A stretch of DNA of 30,098 nucleotides from Sperchopsis tessellata (Eukaryota > Arthropoda > Insecta > Coleoptera > Hydrophilidae): assembly GCA_033557685.1 (NCBI GenBank), contig JAWQRN010000411.1:1-30098 (forward strand), written 5' to 3'. The notes beneath the pieces were generated by a model, which saw only the letters and a program-made list of their open reading frames with translations, ran no database searches and was not told where the DNA came from. Every line of letters begins with the position of its first letter. The first letter of the stretch is position 1. The translations under genes were made by a program, and so were the position numbers. Positions 11,201 to 22,078 of this stretch are shown here, one piece after another.

Positions 11201-13494
11201 CAACCATCTGGAATAGGAGCATTAAGACCAGGTATCTTTAAATTAGGATAACTTGGAGGCGGTCCGTATCTCTGCATGGCAATCAACCATGGTGGAGGAA
11301 CTTTATTTGCATTTGGTCCAACTGGCATACCCAGGGCTGTCCTCAATTCTTCAGATAAATCACCAGGTTTCTTCTCCTTTAGCCTAGTTTCAAATTCTTT
11401 CCCTTCATAGTATAAGTCCCCATGTATTGTCATCTTGGGCTTCGTCTGCCACTTGAAGAAAGCATCATGCAGTTTTTGATAATCTATATCGATTTTCCCC
11501 AGTTTTGGTCGAGCTCGTTCTCTCATTTTTGCTTTTAATGTTTTTGATTCATCCTTGTCTTGTAAAGAGGCCCTCATTTCCATGATACCAGTCCTTTTAA
11601 TGAAGTCTGGCAAATTGAATGGTGGCTTTTCTATACCTCTTTTGCCTTGTAGATACTTTCGTTTGAAACACCAATGTCTAGGGACTTGTACTGTATTCCT
11701 GTGTGCTTTTAGCTGAACAAGAAGTTTAGGGTCTCTGGCTGTCACGTCGTGCATTTCTACTACATCGGGGCGATTTACGAGTTGTTTCAATTCAGCTACG
11801 CTTAATCTTGTAAGTTTTTTTAGTTTCCTTTTTGACATTTTACTTTTATCTTCAACCTTTTTCTGTAAAATAATAGTAGGGATTTAGATGCTTAATGTGT
11901 CACAGCCATATATTAAGAAAAATATTTTAGCTTAACATTAAGAGAAAATTAATAAATTTCAAATTAAATAGTCTAGTAATTAATTAGATTGGTAAAGATG
12001 AGGTAGTGTAGGCAGTACAAAGTATATGACAGAGGTATGTGGAGTAGATGGTATAGTGAGTGAAACATTACGGAAGAGGAGAACAATAAAAAATGATTGG
12101 ATGTAAAAGTTAAACAATGAGTGTCTAAAGCAAAAAAGTAACAATGATATAAAGATTAATAAAGGGGTGCCCGTTTAACTTGGGTTACCCTATTGATATT
12201 TATTATATTCTTACATCTTCACCCTCTTCCATTTCTTCTTGAAACTGATCTCCCATAGCAAGAATAGGAGCTTTACTTGAAAGTGATGTTGGAATAGCTA
12301 GCATAGGTGGCGGAATATCAGGCTTAGTATCTGCTATTTTAAATGCTTCAAATATATGATAAAACTGTCGATATTGCGGAGCCAATTCGTGAAGTCCAAG
12401 TGTCTCTTGAATATACCTAAAAAATTGTATATAATATATGCTAATGCTAAAACATAATCAAATGCCTAATATATGCAAATAGGAAAATCTTACTCGACTT
12501 CAACATCAGGTTCTTTTTCTTTCTCTTTTGCAGATTCAACATTGGCCTTCTGCTTTTCTTTCTTTTCATTTTCCTTCTCTTTTTCGTGATCAGTTTTCTT
12601 TTTGTTCTTCTTTCTCTTTTTCTTTTTTTTATTTTTACTTATTTTGTTGTCTTTACTTTTAGTAATTTCATTTGATTCAGTTGGTTCTCCAACAACATCC
12701 TACATCAAAGTAAAACATTAGCTATATCAATGCATCGACATTATGGCAATTCAAAGTTTTCTTCAAAAATGGTTATACTGTAAAAGCTTAAGTTTAACTA
12801 ATGATATGAATGTTTATCAAATACTGTATTCTCAGAATTATGCTTAGTAGACAGTTACTATTGCCGCAAAAATTAATTTAAACAAAAAAAAAATAAAAAC
12901 GTACCGCATTATCATCTCTTTCCCATAATGGCAATGCCAAAGCTGGAGTTTCAGTTGTTGCATTTGGTGGGGCACCTTCCTCATTTCCTCCAGTCCCATC
13001 TTCAGTCCCTAATTCGAGAGCTCTTAGATTTTTTAATGCAAGAACTTCTTCCAAAGCTTGAGGTAACACAACCTCTTGGGGAATTGCATCAGTAGCTTGT
13101 TCTGGTGGGTCTACTTTTAAAGACAATAAAGAAGGTAGAGGCTTTGGTGGTTGTCCGTTATCTAAAATAATTAGATTACCATATTTAGTTATATTATAAT
13201 ATATAAATATAAATTTAAAATCCGATTTGATAGAAATCTTTAACAACAAAATAAGGCAGACTTCTAGATATTACTACCGAATGCTTACCATTTCCAAATT
13301 CTTCGTATGTTCCTGGAGGACCAAAAGCGATTCCGTCTCTAATTGGAGGTGGTGGACCTAACATCATTTGAGGATCCAAATGCGGTGGAGGAATGTGAGG
13401 GTTCATCTAGTAAATAAAAAGAAATCGTTTTAAAGTAATTTTTAAGGTAAATTATAACCTCAAATTCTTTACATACTTCTTTTGCACCGTCCAT
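8230..13494 (-). CDS. SF3B2: Splicing factor 3B subunit 2 (SF3B2/SAP145), nine exons
   Basis: SF3B2 is a core subunit of SF3b in the U2 snRNP and helps anchor U2 at the intron branch site; it is known to bind SF3B4. Exons on the minus strand: 13494-13477, 13406-13289, 13161-12905, 12699-12494, 12416-12215, 11862-11098, 8987-8743, 8683-8362, 8298-8230. All introns have GT/AG borders and phases agree, giving 2202 nt and 733 residues. In order: proline-rich N-terminus; lysine-rich tract in exon 4; the SF3B2 core with RPDVVEMHDVTARDPK and PRHWCFKRKYLQGKRGIEKP (about 289-415, DUF382); the PSP region PPPWLIAMQRYGPPPSYPNL (within about 423-480); SFGYHAGGWGKPPVDENGKP; an acidic tract (about 537-554); GMETPE.IELRKKKIE; and a C-terminus ending KKYKEFKF, as in animal orthologues. 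The human protein is longer at the N-terminus. The start at 13494 uses an 18-nt coding exon; the in-frame ATG at 13406 is an alternative. The gene appears intact. Confidence 0.96.
8988..11097 (-). other. Largest SF3B2 intron (2.1 kb) with LINE scraps
   Basis: The intron joins exons 6 and 7 in phase 0, with GTAAGT donor and TTAG acceptor on the minus strand. It holds two minus-strand scraps of Jockey/CR1-type RT. Near 9430-9500 the text reads SLQADLYKLVNWCEFNL followed by KHDKCKVL; near 10390-10450 it reads LVSWFDMNRLHLNITKC. Both match the conserved thumb phrase L..DL..L..WC..N.L.LN..KC. Short GATA-type runs (about 9646-9680 and 10327-10347) may be tail microsatellites of those insertions. 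The plus-strand frames at 9117-9329 and 10764-10994 resemble nothing I know. The scraps lie in the same orientation as the host gene. Confidence 0.7.
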
Positions 13495-13864
13495 TTCGTT
13501 GAAACTTAATGATTGTGGATAAATTTATTGTCCAACCAATGCAAACTATACATTAGTGTAATTATTAGTAATAAAATAATACAAATCGGCACTTTCAACT
13601 ACACATTTACGCGTTCACCATAACAGCCCACATAGACTTCTTATAGTATTATTCTAATAATTGTTTAGGTGTAGTTAAGCCATGGATAAGTATGGGACTT
13701 TATGAAATAGGCAGGTTAAGCAGACTGAAGCCGACTTTGTTCTGTCACATACTTATGTATTCTAGCAACACCCGATTGATAGTAAGCAAGTAAGAAAACG
13801 TGTTTAGTTGGTTAATTCATTTTTTCTGGTACGTACTGCTATATTCTCATACTATAACTTGTTA

Positions 13865-14935
13865 TAACATCTTATTTCTTCTTAATGTGCCCTATTCTCG
13901 TGGACTTTGGTGTCCAATCTGGTACATCTAATTCTATCTACCGTTGATCTGAACAACTATACGGTTGTGTTTCCGGTCCATTTTTCCTTCGATCTTCCCC
14001 TGCATAATTAGTTGAAGCAGCTTATACTTTTTGATGTTACGCGTGATGTGGCCAAAGTAGAATAGTTTTCTTTGTTGTACCGTTATGAGCAGTGCTTTGC
14101 TTTTTTATGCGCAACAGTATGGATTCGTTGGTAACATAGTGAGTCCATGAGACGCGGAGCATTCGACGTTAGCACCACCTCTAAAAGGCCTTCAATCGTT
14201 TGCTAGTTGCTTCGGACAGGGTCCACGCTTCCATTCCATATAAAAGCATCGAGAAGACGTTGCATTTCAGAATGCGTGTTCTAAGATGGAGGTTTACACT
14301 CATTTTGCACAATACGTTTCTCATACGGTTGAACGCTGATCGTGCCTTCTCGATTATTAATCTCACCTCGTATGGTCCCATTGGCCATTCAGGTTCACTC
14401 CCAAGTATGTTATTGATGGTACTCTCTGAAGATGGGATCCATTTACTAAGAAATGGGCATTGGAGTCATTCTTGCTGATGATCATGATCTTTGTCCTAGT
14501 AACATTCAGTCGCATATAGAGTTCTTGGCATTCCTCTGCAACTTTATCAATTAGTCTCAGTAGTCCCTCGACACTGTCCCCGATTAGAACAGAGTCATAT
14601 GCATACCTTAAGTTATTAACGATCTCCCCGTTCATCATTATCCCATCCTGCTCTTCTTCGAGTACATCCTTGAGAAGTAAAAAACAGTTGCGTGGATAGT
14701 ACGCAGTCCTGTTTGACACCTTGCTGTACTGGGAATTCGCTTGGCAGTTTATTTTCTACACGAACACATGCTGTTTGTTGCCTATACAGATTGTCTATTA
14801 TACGAGTGTCTCTGTCATTGATTCCTGATTGCTTTATAATTTGTGATAATTTATCATGGTTAACCCGGTCGACTGCCTTCTCAAAGTTCTTAAACCTGAC
14901 AGATAAAATAAATTCGCATAATACATCCCAGGACA
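13865..14935 (-). pseudogene. Non-LTR retrotransposon RT fragment between the two host genes
   Basis: Read on the minus strand, the order of RT landmarks is clear: FEKAVDRVNHDKL (palm, near 14880), IIDNLYRQQTACVRVENKL, FPVQQGVKQDCVLS, then in another frame NNLRYAYDSVLIGDSVEGLL (the catalytic YADD box reads YAYD), LNVTRTKIMIISKN, SITYLGVNLNGQWDH, ARSAFNRMRNVLC, MLLYGMEAWTL. A decayed tail VQQRKLFYFGHITRN and KLLQLIMQGKIEGK extends to about 13870. This is the RT and C-terminal region of an insect LINE of the endonuclease-reverse transcriptase type. Frameshifts and the damaged catalytic box show it is dead. The 5' part (endonuclease) is missing. It occupies more than half of the interval between the SF3B2 and NuSAP-like start codons. 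Confidence 0.88.
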
Positions 14936-15267
14936 GCACGATAGAGGTAGGTTCTGTTCAAATTCACAACACCAAAATACAAAATTATTTTAAAGTACTT
15001 ATATTGTAGGTACAATAACTGAAATTATTAATTATTAATACCTTTCAGAAAATTAGACTCATGGTTTAAAAAATACTATAGGAGCTATAAATCTAATAGT
15101 TGATAAAATTCTCAGTAGATGTCGCATCAAATGACAGCTGTCTATTTCAAATATAACAAGTGAATATCGTTGAAAAGTAATTTTAAATCGTCAACCGTTT
15201 CTGTTGCGTTTTAATTTTATTATTTTGAATATTTTTGTGTAAAATTGTTAACAAGAAAGTGTGAAAT

Positions 15268-18200
15268 ATGTCTGGAAATGGAAAAATTTTACGGCTCAGG
15301 CGAAGAAATAAGCTGAAGAAGGTAAAGTATCATTATTTTGTTTTTTCTTTATAAAAACTGTGCCAAAAGGAACTTCTTTATTTGAAAAAATTGTGATAAA
15401 CAAGGACTATAAAATTATTCTTTTTGAAAAAAATTGACTAGCATTGTTTTTTATAATTATTATGATGTGTTTTATACATTTTTATTGATGTATGGTTGAT
15501 TAATATTCATGTAGAAATTAAGTCTTTCTAATTAAGAGGTTGACTATGAAATTAGAGTATTGTTTTTTACATCATACATTTACTTTGGATTTCTTCGAAT
15601 ACTGATATTTATAACTTCCAAGGATTGCCACTTTTCATAAATACGAAACAAAATATTTGAATGTTATATGTGGACCGGTACTGGGATTTTACTCCGTTGC
15701 CCTTGAATGAAACAGTCCACGTGTTACAAACATCAACATATAATGTATATGATAGTAGTTTATGGAACATATGAATCTATTATTAACATAATTCTGACAC
15801 AAGAGGCAGCCAATGTAAATACTTAACATGTACAGATGTTAAATTTTTATTTGACAGAGAACTTTGCCTGGTCAAATTTTTTGGTTCCAAAGAATAAGTT
15901 CCTTAAATGATAACGTCTTAACAGAATATCAATATAGGTACATAAATAAAAATCAGCAACAACCATATCACAACTTATTAACAGCGTAATGAAAGCCTTT
16001 GACAAAACGGATTAAACACAAATATCCTTTTTCAACCTAAGTAAGCCCTTCGACTCTGTGAACCACGAGATATTGAGATGAAAACTAGATTTCTATGGAA
16101 TTGTTGGAAGGGAAGCCAATTCGCTGACTTCATACTTGTAAGATAAGTACACCTAGTGGTTATTGAGTAAATTCTGTCAGGTTTCTAGAGCAACTTTTCC
16201 CCTTATCAAAGGTATAAATAATCGAAAAAACAGTTGATCGTGTGAAAGGCATATTTGCCTGTTAGCTGTGCTTACATCTTGGTGTTGCAACAACAAGCAG
16301 ATCTGTAGTCATTGTTTTTGGTTATTTTTCTTCTTGAAAATTGACACTACGTGTTATTGATGTCCTCTCAACATGGTGGGGTCGAATAGACAGTTACCAA
16401 TTTAGGTTAGCTTTGCCTTGTAATATTTAAATCAAATTTACACGTGGACGGATGAAACACAACACTAAATACACATTCTGTTTTCCTAGATCCATGGCTG
16501 AGTGAGGATTAATGAAATGATTAATGATAGAATTAACAATAAATAAACACGCACAGATGAATCTCCTCGCCATGCGGAGTCTCAAACGGATTGTTTGTGG
16601 TTATAAAAGCTTTTCAAATTGATAGGGTAATAAAATAGTGAGTGAATATGAATGACTATGAAAAAAGGCAACATGTAAATATGAAGCACAGTAACGATGA
16701 TAATAATTTATGTGATTTAAATGATGAATTTCAACAGCTTTGAAGTGAAGGTGAAGGTGTAGATTGCAAAGAAAATCATCATTTAAATCAAAACGGGTAC
16801 GTAAACAATCCTGGGCCATCATATGCAGTTTCTGAAGATTCAGAAGAGGAAATAAGTTTGGTGAGGCTACTAAAATATGCAAGTGTAGTGGAGAAGACCA
16901 TGAATGAGGTGGAGATTATGGATAAAACAGTGATGAGGCTTCTCGGGTCAATGATGATGACAATTTGCATCTGTGCAAGTACATATAAATATGTAACATG
17001 ATCGTGAGCCTCCTAGGCTAAAGATTTCAGTGGAACAGAAAACCAAAGGGTCACAAGTTTCAGCCGACTGTGTCAAATTGATACAGGAGCTAATTCATAT
17101 CAAAGAAAAACTTGTCCAAGTACTCCATTGTGTGGGCATTTTTGGGGCTGATTATTAACATGGGACAAATTCATCTGCTTGATATAAAGGATTATTGGTC
17201 AAAAAAAATTTGTGTATTCGGTACCATTTTTCAAAGAAATTCTCAAATGAAAATGATTCCTTCAAATATTTTGGAAGGTCAGTAATTTCCTCAACTATAG
17301 ATAGTAATGTAGAGATCATTTTATACCTACAGAATTTATCTATTGATGAATCTGTCATTTGTTTTCAGGGAATAATAGCATTTATCACGTACAACCCGAA
17401 GAAACCAATTAAATGGAGATTCCGAATATTATGTTCTCGCAGATTCTGTCGCGGCTATATCTATTAATTTATATCATACATGGAAATTTTACCACAGAAA
17501 GCCTTATCAAACCAGACCTGTATAACAACCTTAGAGTGACTTGGTCTGAAGTCAGTGGTGACCATATTTTCACCGACCATTTTTATATTAACCCACCACT
17601 TGTCACTGAGTGACTTGCCGTCAGCAGCCACTGGAACTCTGATGCTCTACAGGAAAGATGTTCGTGTATGTGTAAAGAAACCCAAACTGAAGAAAGGTGA
17701 AACAGTAGCATATCCTTATGATGATAATGTGGTACTTGTGACTGGCGTAGCAAAAGTATCATGACTATACTCAGTACATGGAGTATATCTTCATCAGAGA
17801 CTGTTAGGGAGATAATAAAGGGGAATAATGAGGAGGTAGTTGTAGAAAAGCCAAGTGTAGTAATAAATTATACAAAAAACATGGGTGATGTAGATATCAC
17901 TGATGTTTATGCGACAACTAATTGTTTCCACAGGAAGACACTGAATTGGTGCAGGAAGTTATTATTCTGGGACATGGAGGTGTCCATTACCAATACCTAA
18001 ATACTGTATGCGGAATGTGCTAAGAAAAGTCACACAAAGCCGATGAACCATGTCAGATTCAGGAGACAGTTTGTCAAGGAACTAGTTGGCGATTTTTGCA
18101 AAGGAAGTAGTAATTTGAGCCGAGGGCGACCTTCCACATCTAACAAAGAACAACGACTGGATGACAAGCTGCATATTATCATTCAACACCCCCAGGGAAA

Positions 18201-21200
18201 GCATAAAAGACTGTATTTTGTGTTCCAAGCGAAACGTGCCAGGTGGAAGAAGAAAAATCATTTTATTTATGAAACGTTTGAAAGAAAACCTGGCTTTCAT
18301 GTGGGCAATTGTTTCAAAAGATATCTCATATTGAAAGATTACAAGCTAAAATGTATGTTTAGACATGTTAGGCATCATAAAAGTTGTCAAATTGTTTCTA
18401 ATATACTTATCATTTCAAGATTTTAAATAGTATGTTATGAGAAATCATTTAAAATATTTTAATTAATATAAATTCATGTTCCCTTTTTTCATCCTCATTC
18501 ATATTCACTCACTATTTTATTACCTTGTCAATTTGAAAAACTTATATTGGTACGGATGCTTTCATAGGTGTAGTATGCATATTTCTTTTTTAATTTATGA
18601 TAAAAACGTCAGTTATTCTTTTTTAAAAAGGTTTTATATTTTGTATACTGTACTACTACATTTCGGCCAATTCCACATTGAGCCTTTTTCAAGTACTTGT
18701 TGTATATATATATATAAACTAAACAGACATTTGTTACATAAAAATTATGTTTAACAAAAATAAATTGTGTATACCTTATCTAAGTATTTCAAATATTGTT
18801 TTATATTTATATTTCAAAAATTTCTAAATATAAAAGTAAATATTATTGTTTTTAATAATGTTTTGTTTATTTGTTTTTGCTTGTAATTTTACAAAAAAAA
18901 ATAATGTTTACAAATTAAAATGCTGTGATTGCTCAAACGTTTATATGGTCAGTCAAGCTCAAAATTAAAACTTAGAATTAATGGGCATACATCAGACAAT
19001 CGTATATAACCTAATGGTACAGCACTAGCACAACATATTTATAAATTAAAACATAAAGTAGATTATGACAATATTCAAATTTTAGATCAATAAGAAAATA
19101 AACACAAAAGATTAATTAGCGAAATGTTACATATTTTAAGTAATTCAAATACTTAAACTATAAATTAGATACACAAAATTTATCCCATGAATACAATACA
19201 ATCATTAGAAACTATAAAGCTTAATTAAACAAGTAACCTATTTTAAATTTACAAACAAAAACAAATAAACAAAACAATAATATTTACTTTTATATTTACA
19301 AATTTTTGAAATATATATATAAAACAAGATTTGAAATTCTTAGGTAAGATATACACAATTTATTTTTGTTAAACATAATTTTTATATAACAAATATCTTT
19401 TTAGTTGATATATATATAATGATATATATATATACAACAAGTACTGGAAAAAGGCTTAATGTGGAATTGGCCGAAACGTAGCAGTACAGTACACAAAATA
19501 TAAAACCTTTTTAAAAAAATATGACTGACGTTTTTATCATAAATTAAAAAAAAAATATTTTAAAAACGTCATTATATTAAAACAAAATATATATTTATAT
19601 ATATATATATATATATATAATTATATTTAAATAAGAATAAGTTCTCTTTTGATCTGTTGACTATGCTTTTATTTTAGTTCAATGAAGAAATGGCATTTCT
19701 TGATGCTTTTGATTCTGAAACAATGAGTAGTGAATCACTAAATGAAACTCCTGACAAAAAAGAAAAACGTAAAAAAAAAATAAGTTCAGAAGAAATGAGG
19801 GTGTTGAAATCTATGAAGAAAAAAAGTTTTAAAAATTCAAGAATATATCTGGGATTACCTGAAATTGATGATATAGAACAGCCAAAAAAGAATAGAAATG
19901 AAGGCAGTAAAGAAAACTTAACAGAATCAAATAATTTGGAAAATTCAAAGGATAAAGTCATAAAGAAAGGTCATGGAAGATCTATCCTTCATGTTGTACA
20001 AGATAATAAATCTGACAACATTTCTGTGAATGAGAATGCCTGCAAACAGAGTTCAAGTGGGAACAATCTCGAAAACATTTTAGCTGATGGTATTATTTCT
20101 TTTTTCTCTGCTTTATATTTAAAATTTGTAATTGATTTTTTTTTTTAGAATCGATTGGAAAAAAAGATGATAGTATAATCTTTGTAGAAGATTCGTTTAA
20201 AAACCTTCCTCTAAAGAAACGAAAATCTGAAATGTCATCTTCAGTAAGAGGAAATAATTGCAAACGTGGAAACGAAAGTGAGCAATCATCTTCAGAATCT
20301 AATATGAAAAATTCTTTAGAACAACGTGTAAAAAGAAAACAATCCAAAAGAGGTACCAAAAAACAAAATAACGTTTCTCCTAAATCAAGAAAAAGATTAT
20401 CCGGACCAGATGAATCATATGGAAGCGAATCTGAAAGGTCTTCTAATATTAAAAACAATTCAGCATACCCAAAAGAAGGTGTAAGTGTCATTATTATTGA
20501 TAGCGATAGTGACATTAGTATACATGAATCTCAAAATTTGAATTTGATAAAAAGATCTTTGTCTAAAGATGACACCAAAGTAAATGAAAATGTTAAGGAA
20601 AGTAAAGAAGTGGAAAATAAGAGTCTTGCTGTCATAAAAGATCGACGAAGTACTTTTGAACTTGAAAAATCTACAGTTGATGGCAATCTTCTACCAGATA
20701 TTGAGAGTGCAGCTACTATAAAAGAACGCCGTACTACTTTTGAACTTGAAAACTCTACACTTGATTGCAAACTTCTTCCAGATATTGCTAGTGATGTTTA
20801 CCCATTTGGAAAAAGCCTGGTACCTACACTCAGCAGAAATGCACCTGGTAAAACTCAATCATACAATAAAGCACTATTATTCAATATGACACCTGGCTTT
20901 GGTAAAACACCAGGAGCTATAAAAAAAGTAGTTTTTGATGATGATAGTTGCAAAAAACTGAAACGAAGTTTGGAAACAGAAAATGATAGACCTTCAAAGA
21001 AAAGACGATCTTCATATGAAGTTCAAGAGGTATCTCATGGCGAGCTTGATATTATCAAAGATGTACGTAAAGGTATTATGAAGAAGTTTTCATTTTTGAA
21101 TCAAGAAACTCTGGATGATGCTACAGCTCCATGGGAGGAACCAAAAAATAATAGCACCTATGAATTAAGCAGGGAAAATTTATCAGATGATGCAAAGCTT

Positions 21201-22046
21201 TCACAGAAAGTTAAAAGCAATAATACTACTTTTGAACTGGAAGAAGCTACTTTGTCGAACACTCCAACTATAACACTCCAAAAATCAAAAAATAATTCAC
21301 CGCCTTCAGGTACAAGTACTCCATTTACTGGTGTAAAGAATAATTCCAAGATAATTTTAAGGAATGTTTTAACTAAAGGCTGTCAATCTGCTATATCTAA
21401 TGAGTCCACTATTGCAAAACCATCGCCAATTAAAGCTTCAGTTAAAAAGAAAACACCAAAAGTACCAAATTTTGCGCTAATACATAAGAGGGCATTTGAG
21501 AGAATGGAGAGCCTTGATGAACACATGAAACGCAAAGAAGAAAGAGCTAAAGTGCTTATATCTGGTCAAAAGCCCACCAGTTCTCTTTCTGTTGGAACAT
21601 CATCTTCTAAATCACAAATAAAAGTTGTAAGTGAAGGATCTATGATACAAAAAGTTTCAAAAAGCAAGAAACAACTGTGTTTCGGTAATGGCTCTTCTAT
21701 AAGTAGTGGTTTTGGGTCAGATTTACAAATTGGAACTAATAAAACCAGTGATAGTGTAAAGTCAGAAGAAGGGGTTATGGCTGCAGTTCTGAAAATAAAG
21801 TCTCCTGCCCCGAAAGCCGTTATTGCATTACCTGTTTTCAGATCTGTGGCTCCTAAAGATGGCTTTACTAGGTTTGGTTTTAAAGTTATCAATCCTCAAA
21901 AAGTTTCTAAGAAAGAAGAAATTACAGCAATTGCAAAGAAAACAAGGGTGGTGAAAAATAACACACAGCAAAAGAGAGATATTATTAAAGGAGTTAGGTC
22001 AAATAGGAGATTTGACTTGCTAATGAAGATGCGGAACCAGAAATGA
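15268..22046 (+). CDS. NuSAP-like charged nuclear/mitotic protein, three exons
   Basis: Exons 15268-15321, 19678-20089 and 20149-22046 join in frame (phases 0 and 1) to 787 codons plus stop. The protein is Ser/Lys/Glu-rich and probably mostly disordered, with KKRK-type basic clusters typical of nuclear proteins. A 28-residue unit occurs twice in tandem (TFELE at about 324-328 and 352-356, each followed by LLPDI). Looser copies carry TYELS (492-496), TFELE (516-520) and SSYEV. Near the C-terminus are VPNFALIHKRAFERMESLDE (from about 594) with a basic helix, KDGFTRFGFK (725-734) and IKGVRSNRRFDLLMKM close to the end. The VPNF...HK..F..MES.DE block resembles the NuSAP family of microtubule-binding nucleolar/spindle proteins; that assignment comes from recall and is not certain. 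No stops interrupt the exons. The first exon encodes only 18 residues and is separated by 4.36 kb of repeats, so its inclusion is less sure; an alternative start is the ATG at 19690. Confidence 0.85.
15322..15999. other. 5' part of intron 1, nothing recognised
   Basis: The donor GTAAAG follows exon 1 directly. The next ~680 bp are AT-rich without open frames, repeats or structures that I recognise. Confidence 0.5.
16000..16215 (+). pseudogene. Jockey/CR1-type RT scrap in intron 1
   Basis: Plus-strand text near 16030-16150 reads FFNLSKPFDSVNHEILR, then KLDFYGIVG and, slightly further, SLTSYL. This is the RT palm block (D.SKAFD.V.H..LL.KL..YGI.G......SYL), with the first catalytic Asp replaced in the word NLSK/PFD region and a stop inside. 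Only about 60 codons remain. It lies in the same orientation as the host gene. Confidence 0.7.
16216..16596. other. Intron 1 spacer, nothing recognised
   Basis: This is intronic sequence between the RT scrap and the piggyBac region. No coding text or repeat was identified. It may include the true left terminus of the piggyBac element, but no TTAA with a convincing terminal repeat could be fixed. Confidence 0.4.
16597..16676 (+). repeat. Left arm of ~80-bp inverted repeat flanking piggyBac
   Basis: This arm contains TTTTCAAATTG, GGTAATAAAATAGTGAGTGA and ATATGAATGA.TATGAAAAAA. The reverse complement occurs at 18473-18552 with only a few differences. The arm covers the transposase start codon and about ten codons, which is unusual for terminal repeats. 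Confidence 0.85.
16647..18426 (+). pseudogene. piggyBac-family transposase, broken (in intron 1 of NuSAP-like gene)
   Basis: The transposase can be followed through frames from an ATG at 16647 (MNDYEKRQHVN). In order: an acidic N-terminus (SEDSEEEISL, near 16830); LSIDESVICFQG and NPKKPIKWRF.IL followed by GYIY (17333-17465), with the first catalytic Asp in IDES; HIFTDHFYINPPLV (17560-17605), with the second Asp in FTD; and VVINYTKNMGDVDITDVY followed by HRKTLNWCRKLLFWDMEVSI (17857-17995), with the third Asp in GDVD. The C-terminal part ends KPGFHVGNCFKRY, where the family's Cys-rich domain has lost most cysteines. The stop after QQL at 16741, the frameshifts between 17467 and 17761 and the stop at 17998 make it inactive. 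All three Asp contexts are nevertheless readable, so the copy is not very old. It is oriented with the host gene. Confidence 0.9.
18473..18552 (-). repeat. Right arm of the inverted repeat flanking piggyBac
   Basis: This is the reverse complement of the sequence around the transposase start (16597-16676): TCACTCACTATTTTATTACC is the mirror of the left arm core. It lies about 47 bp after the transposase stop and 27 bp before the large foldback structure. Confidence 0.85.
18579..19559. mobile_element. Foldback structure with ~315-bp inverted arms, intron 1
   Basis: The left arm (18579-18893) and right arm (19241-19559) are imperfect reverse complements along their length. Shared anchors are ATAAAAACGTCAGT, AAAAAGGTTTTATATTTTGT, TTCGGCCAATTCCACATT, TTTTTCAAGTACTTGTTGTA (allowing one or two differences) and AATAAATTGTGTATA. 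An AT-rich spacer of about 350 bp separates them, and (TA)n runs lie inside the arms and just outside at 19590-19620. No transposase is encoded. On the strand reading toward the outer ends, each arm holds GAAAAAGGCTNAATGTGG followed by AATTGGCCGAAA, a hammerhead-like wording known from Penelope-like elements. The whole may be a MITE/foldback or an inverted pair of Penelope-type terminal segments. No target duplication was fixed. Confidence 0.8.
19590..19622. repeat. (TA)n microsatellite
   Basis: A run of alternating TA, slightly interrupted, lies 55 bp before the exon 2 acceptor region. It is simple sequence and prone to length variation. Confidence 0.85.
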
Positions 22047-22078
22047 TATTGAAAATTATTTGTATTATGCTTAGTGTG

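Noticed and set aside
12494..12699. Lysine-rich tract as a simple repeat
   Set aside because: It is exon 4 of SF3B2 with correct GT/AG borders and phases; a charged region occurs at this place in animal SF3B2.
18579..19559. CRISPR-like or bacterial palindromic array
   Set aside because: It is a single long imperfect inverted repeat inside a eukaryotic intron, without regularly spaced repeats.
20093..20515. 140-codon minus-strand frame, with others at 20531-20770 and 21566-21892
   Set aside because: These are antisense shadows of the Ser/Lys/Glu-rich NuSAP-like exon, giving S/L/F-rich text as expected.
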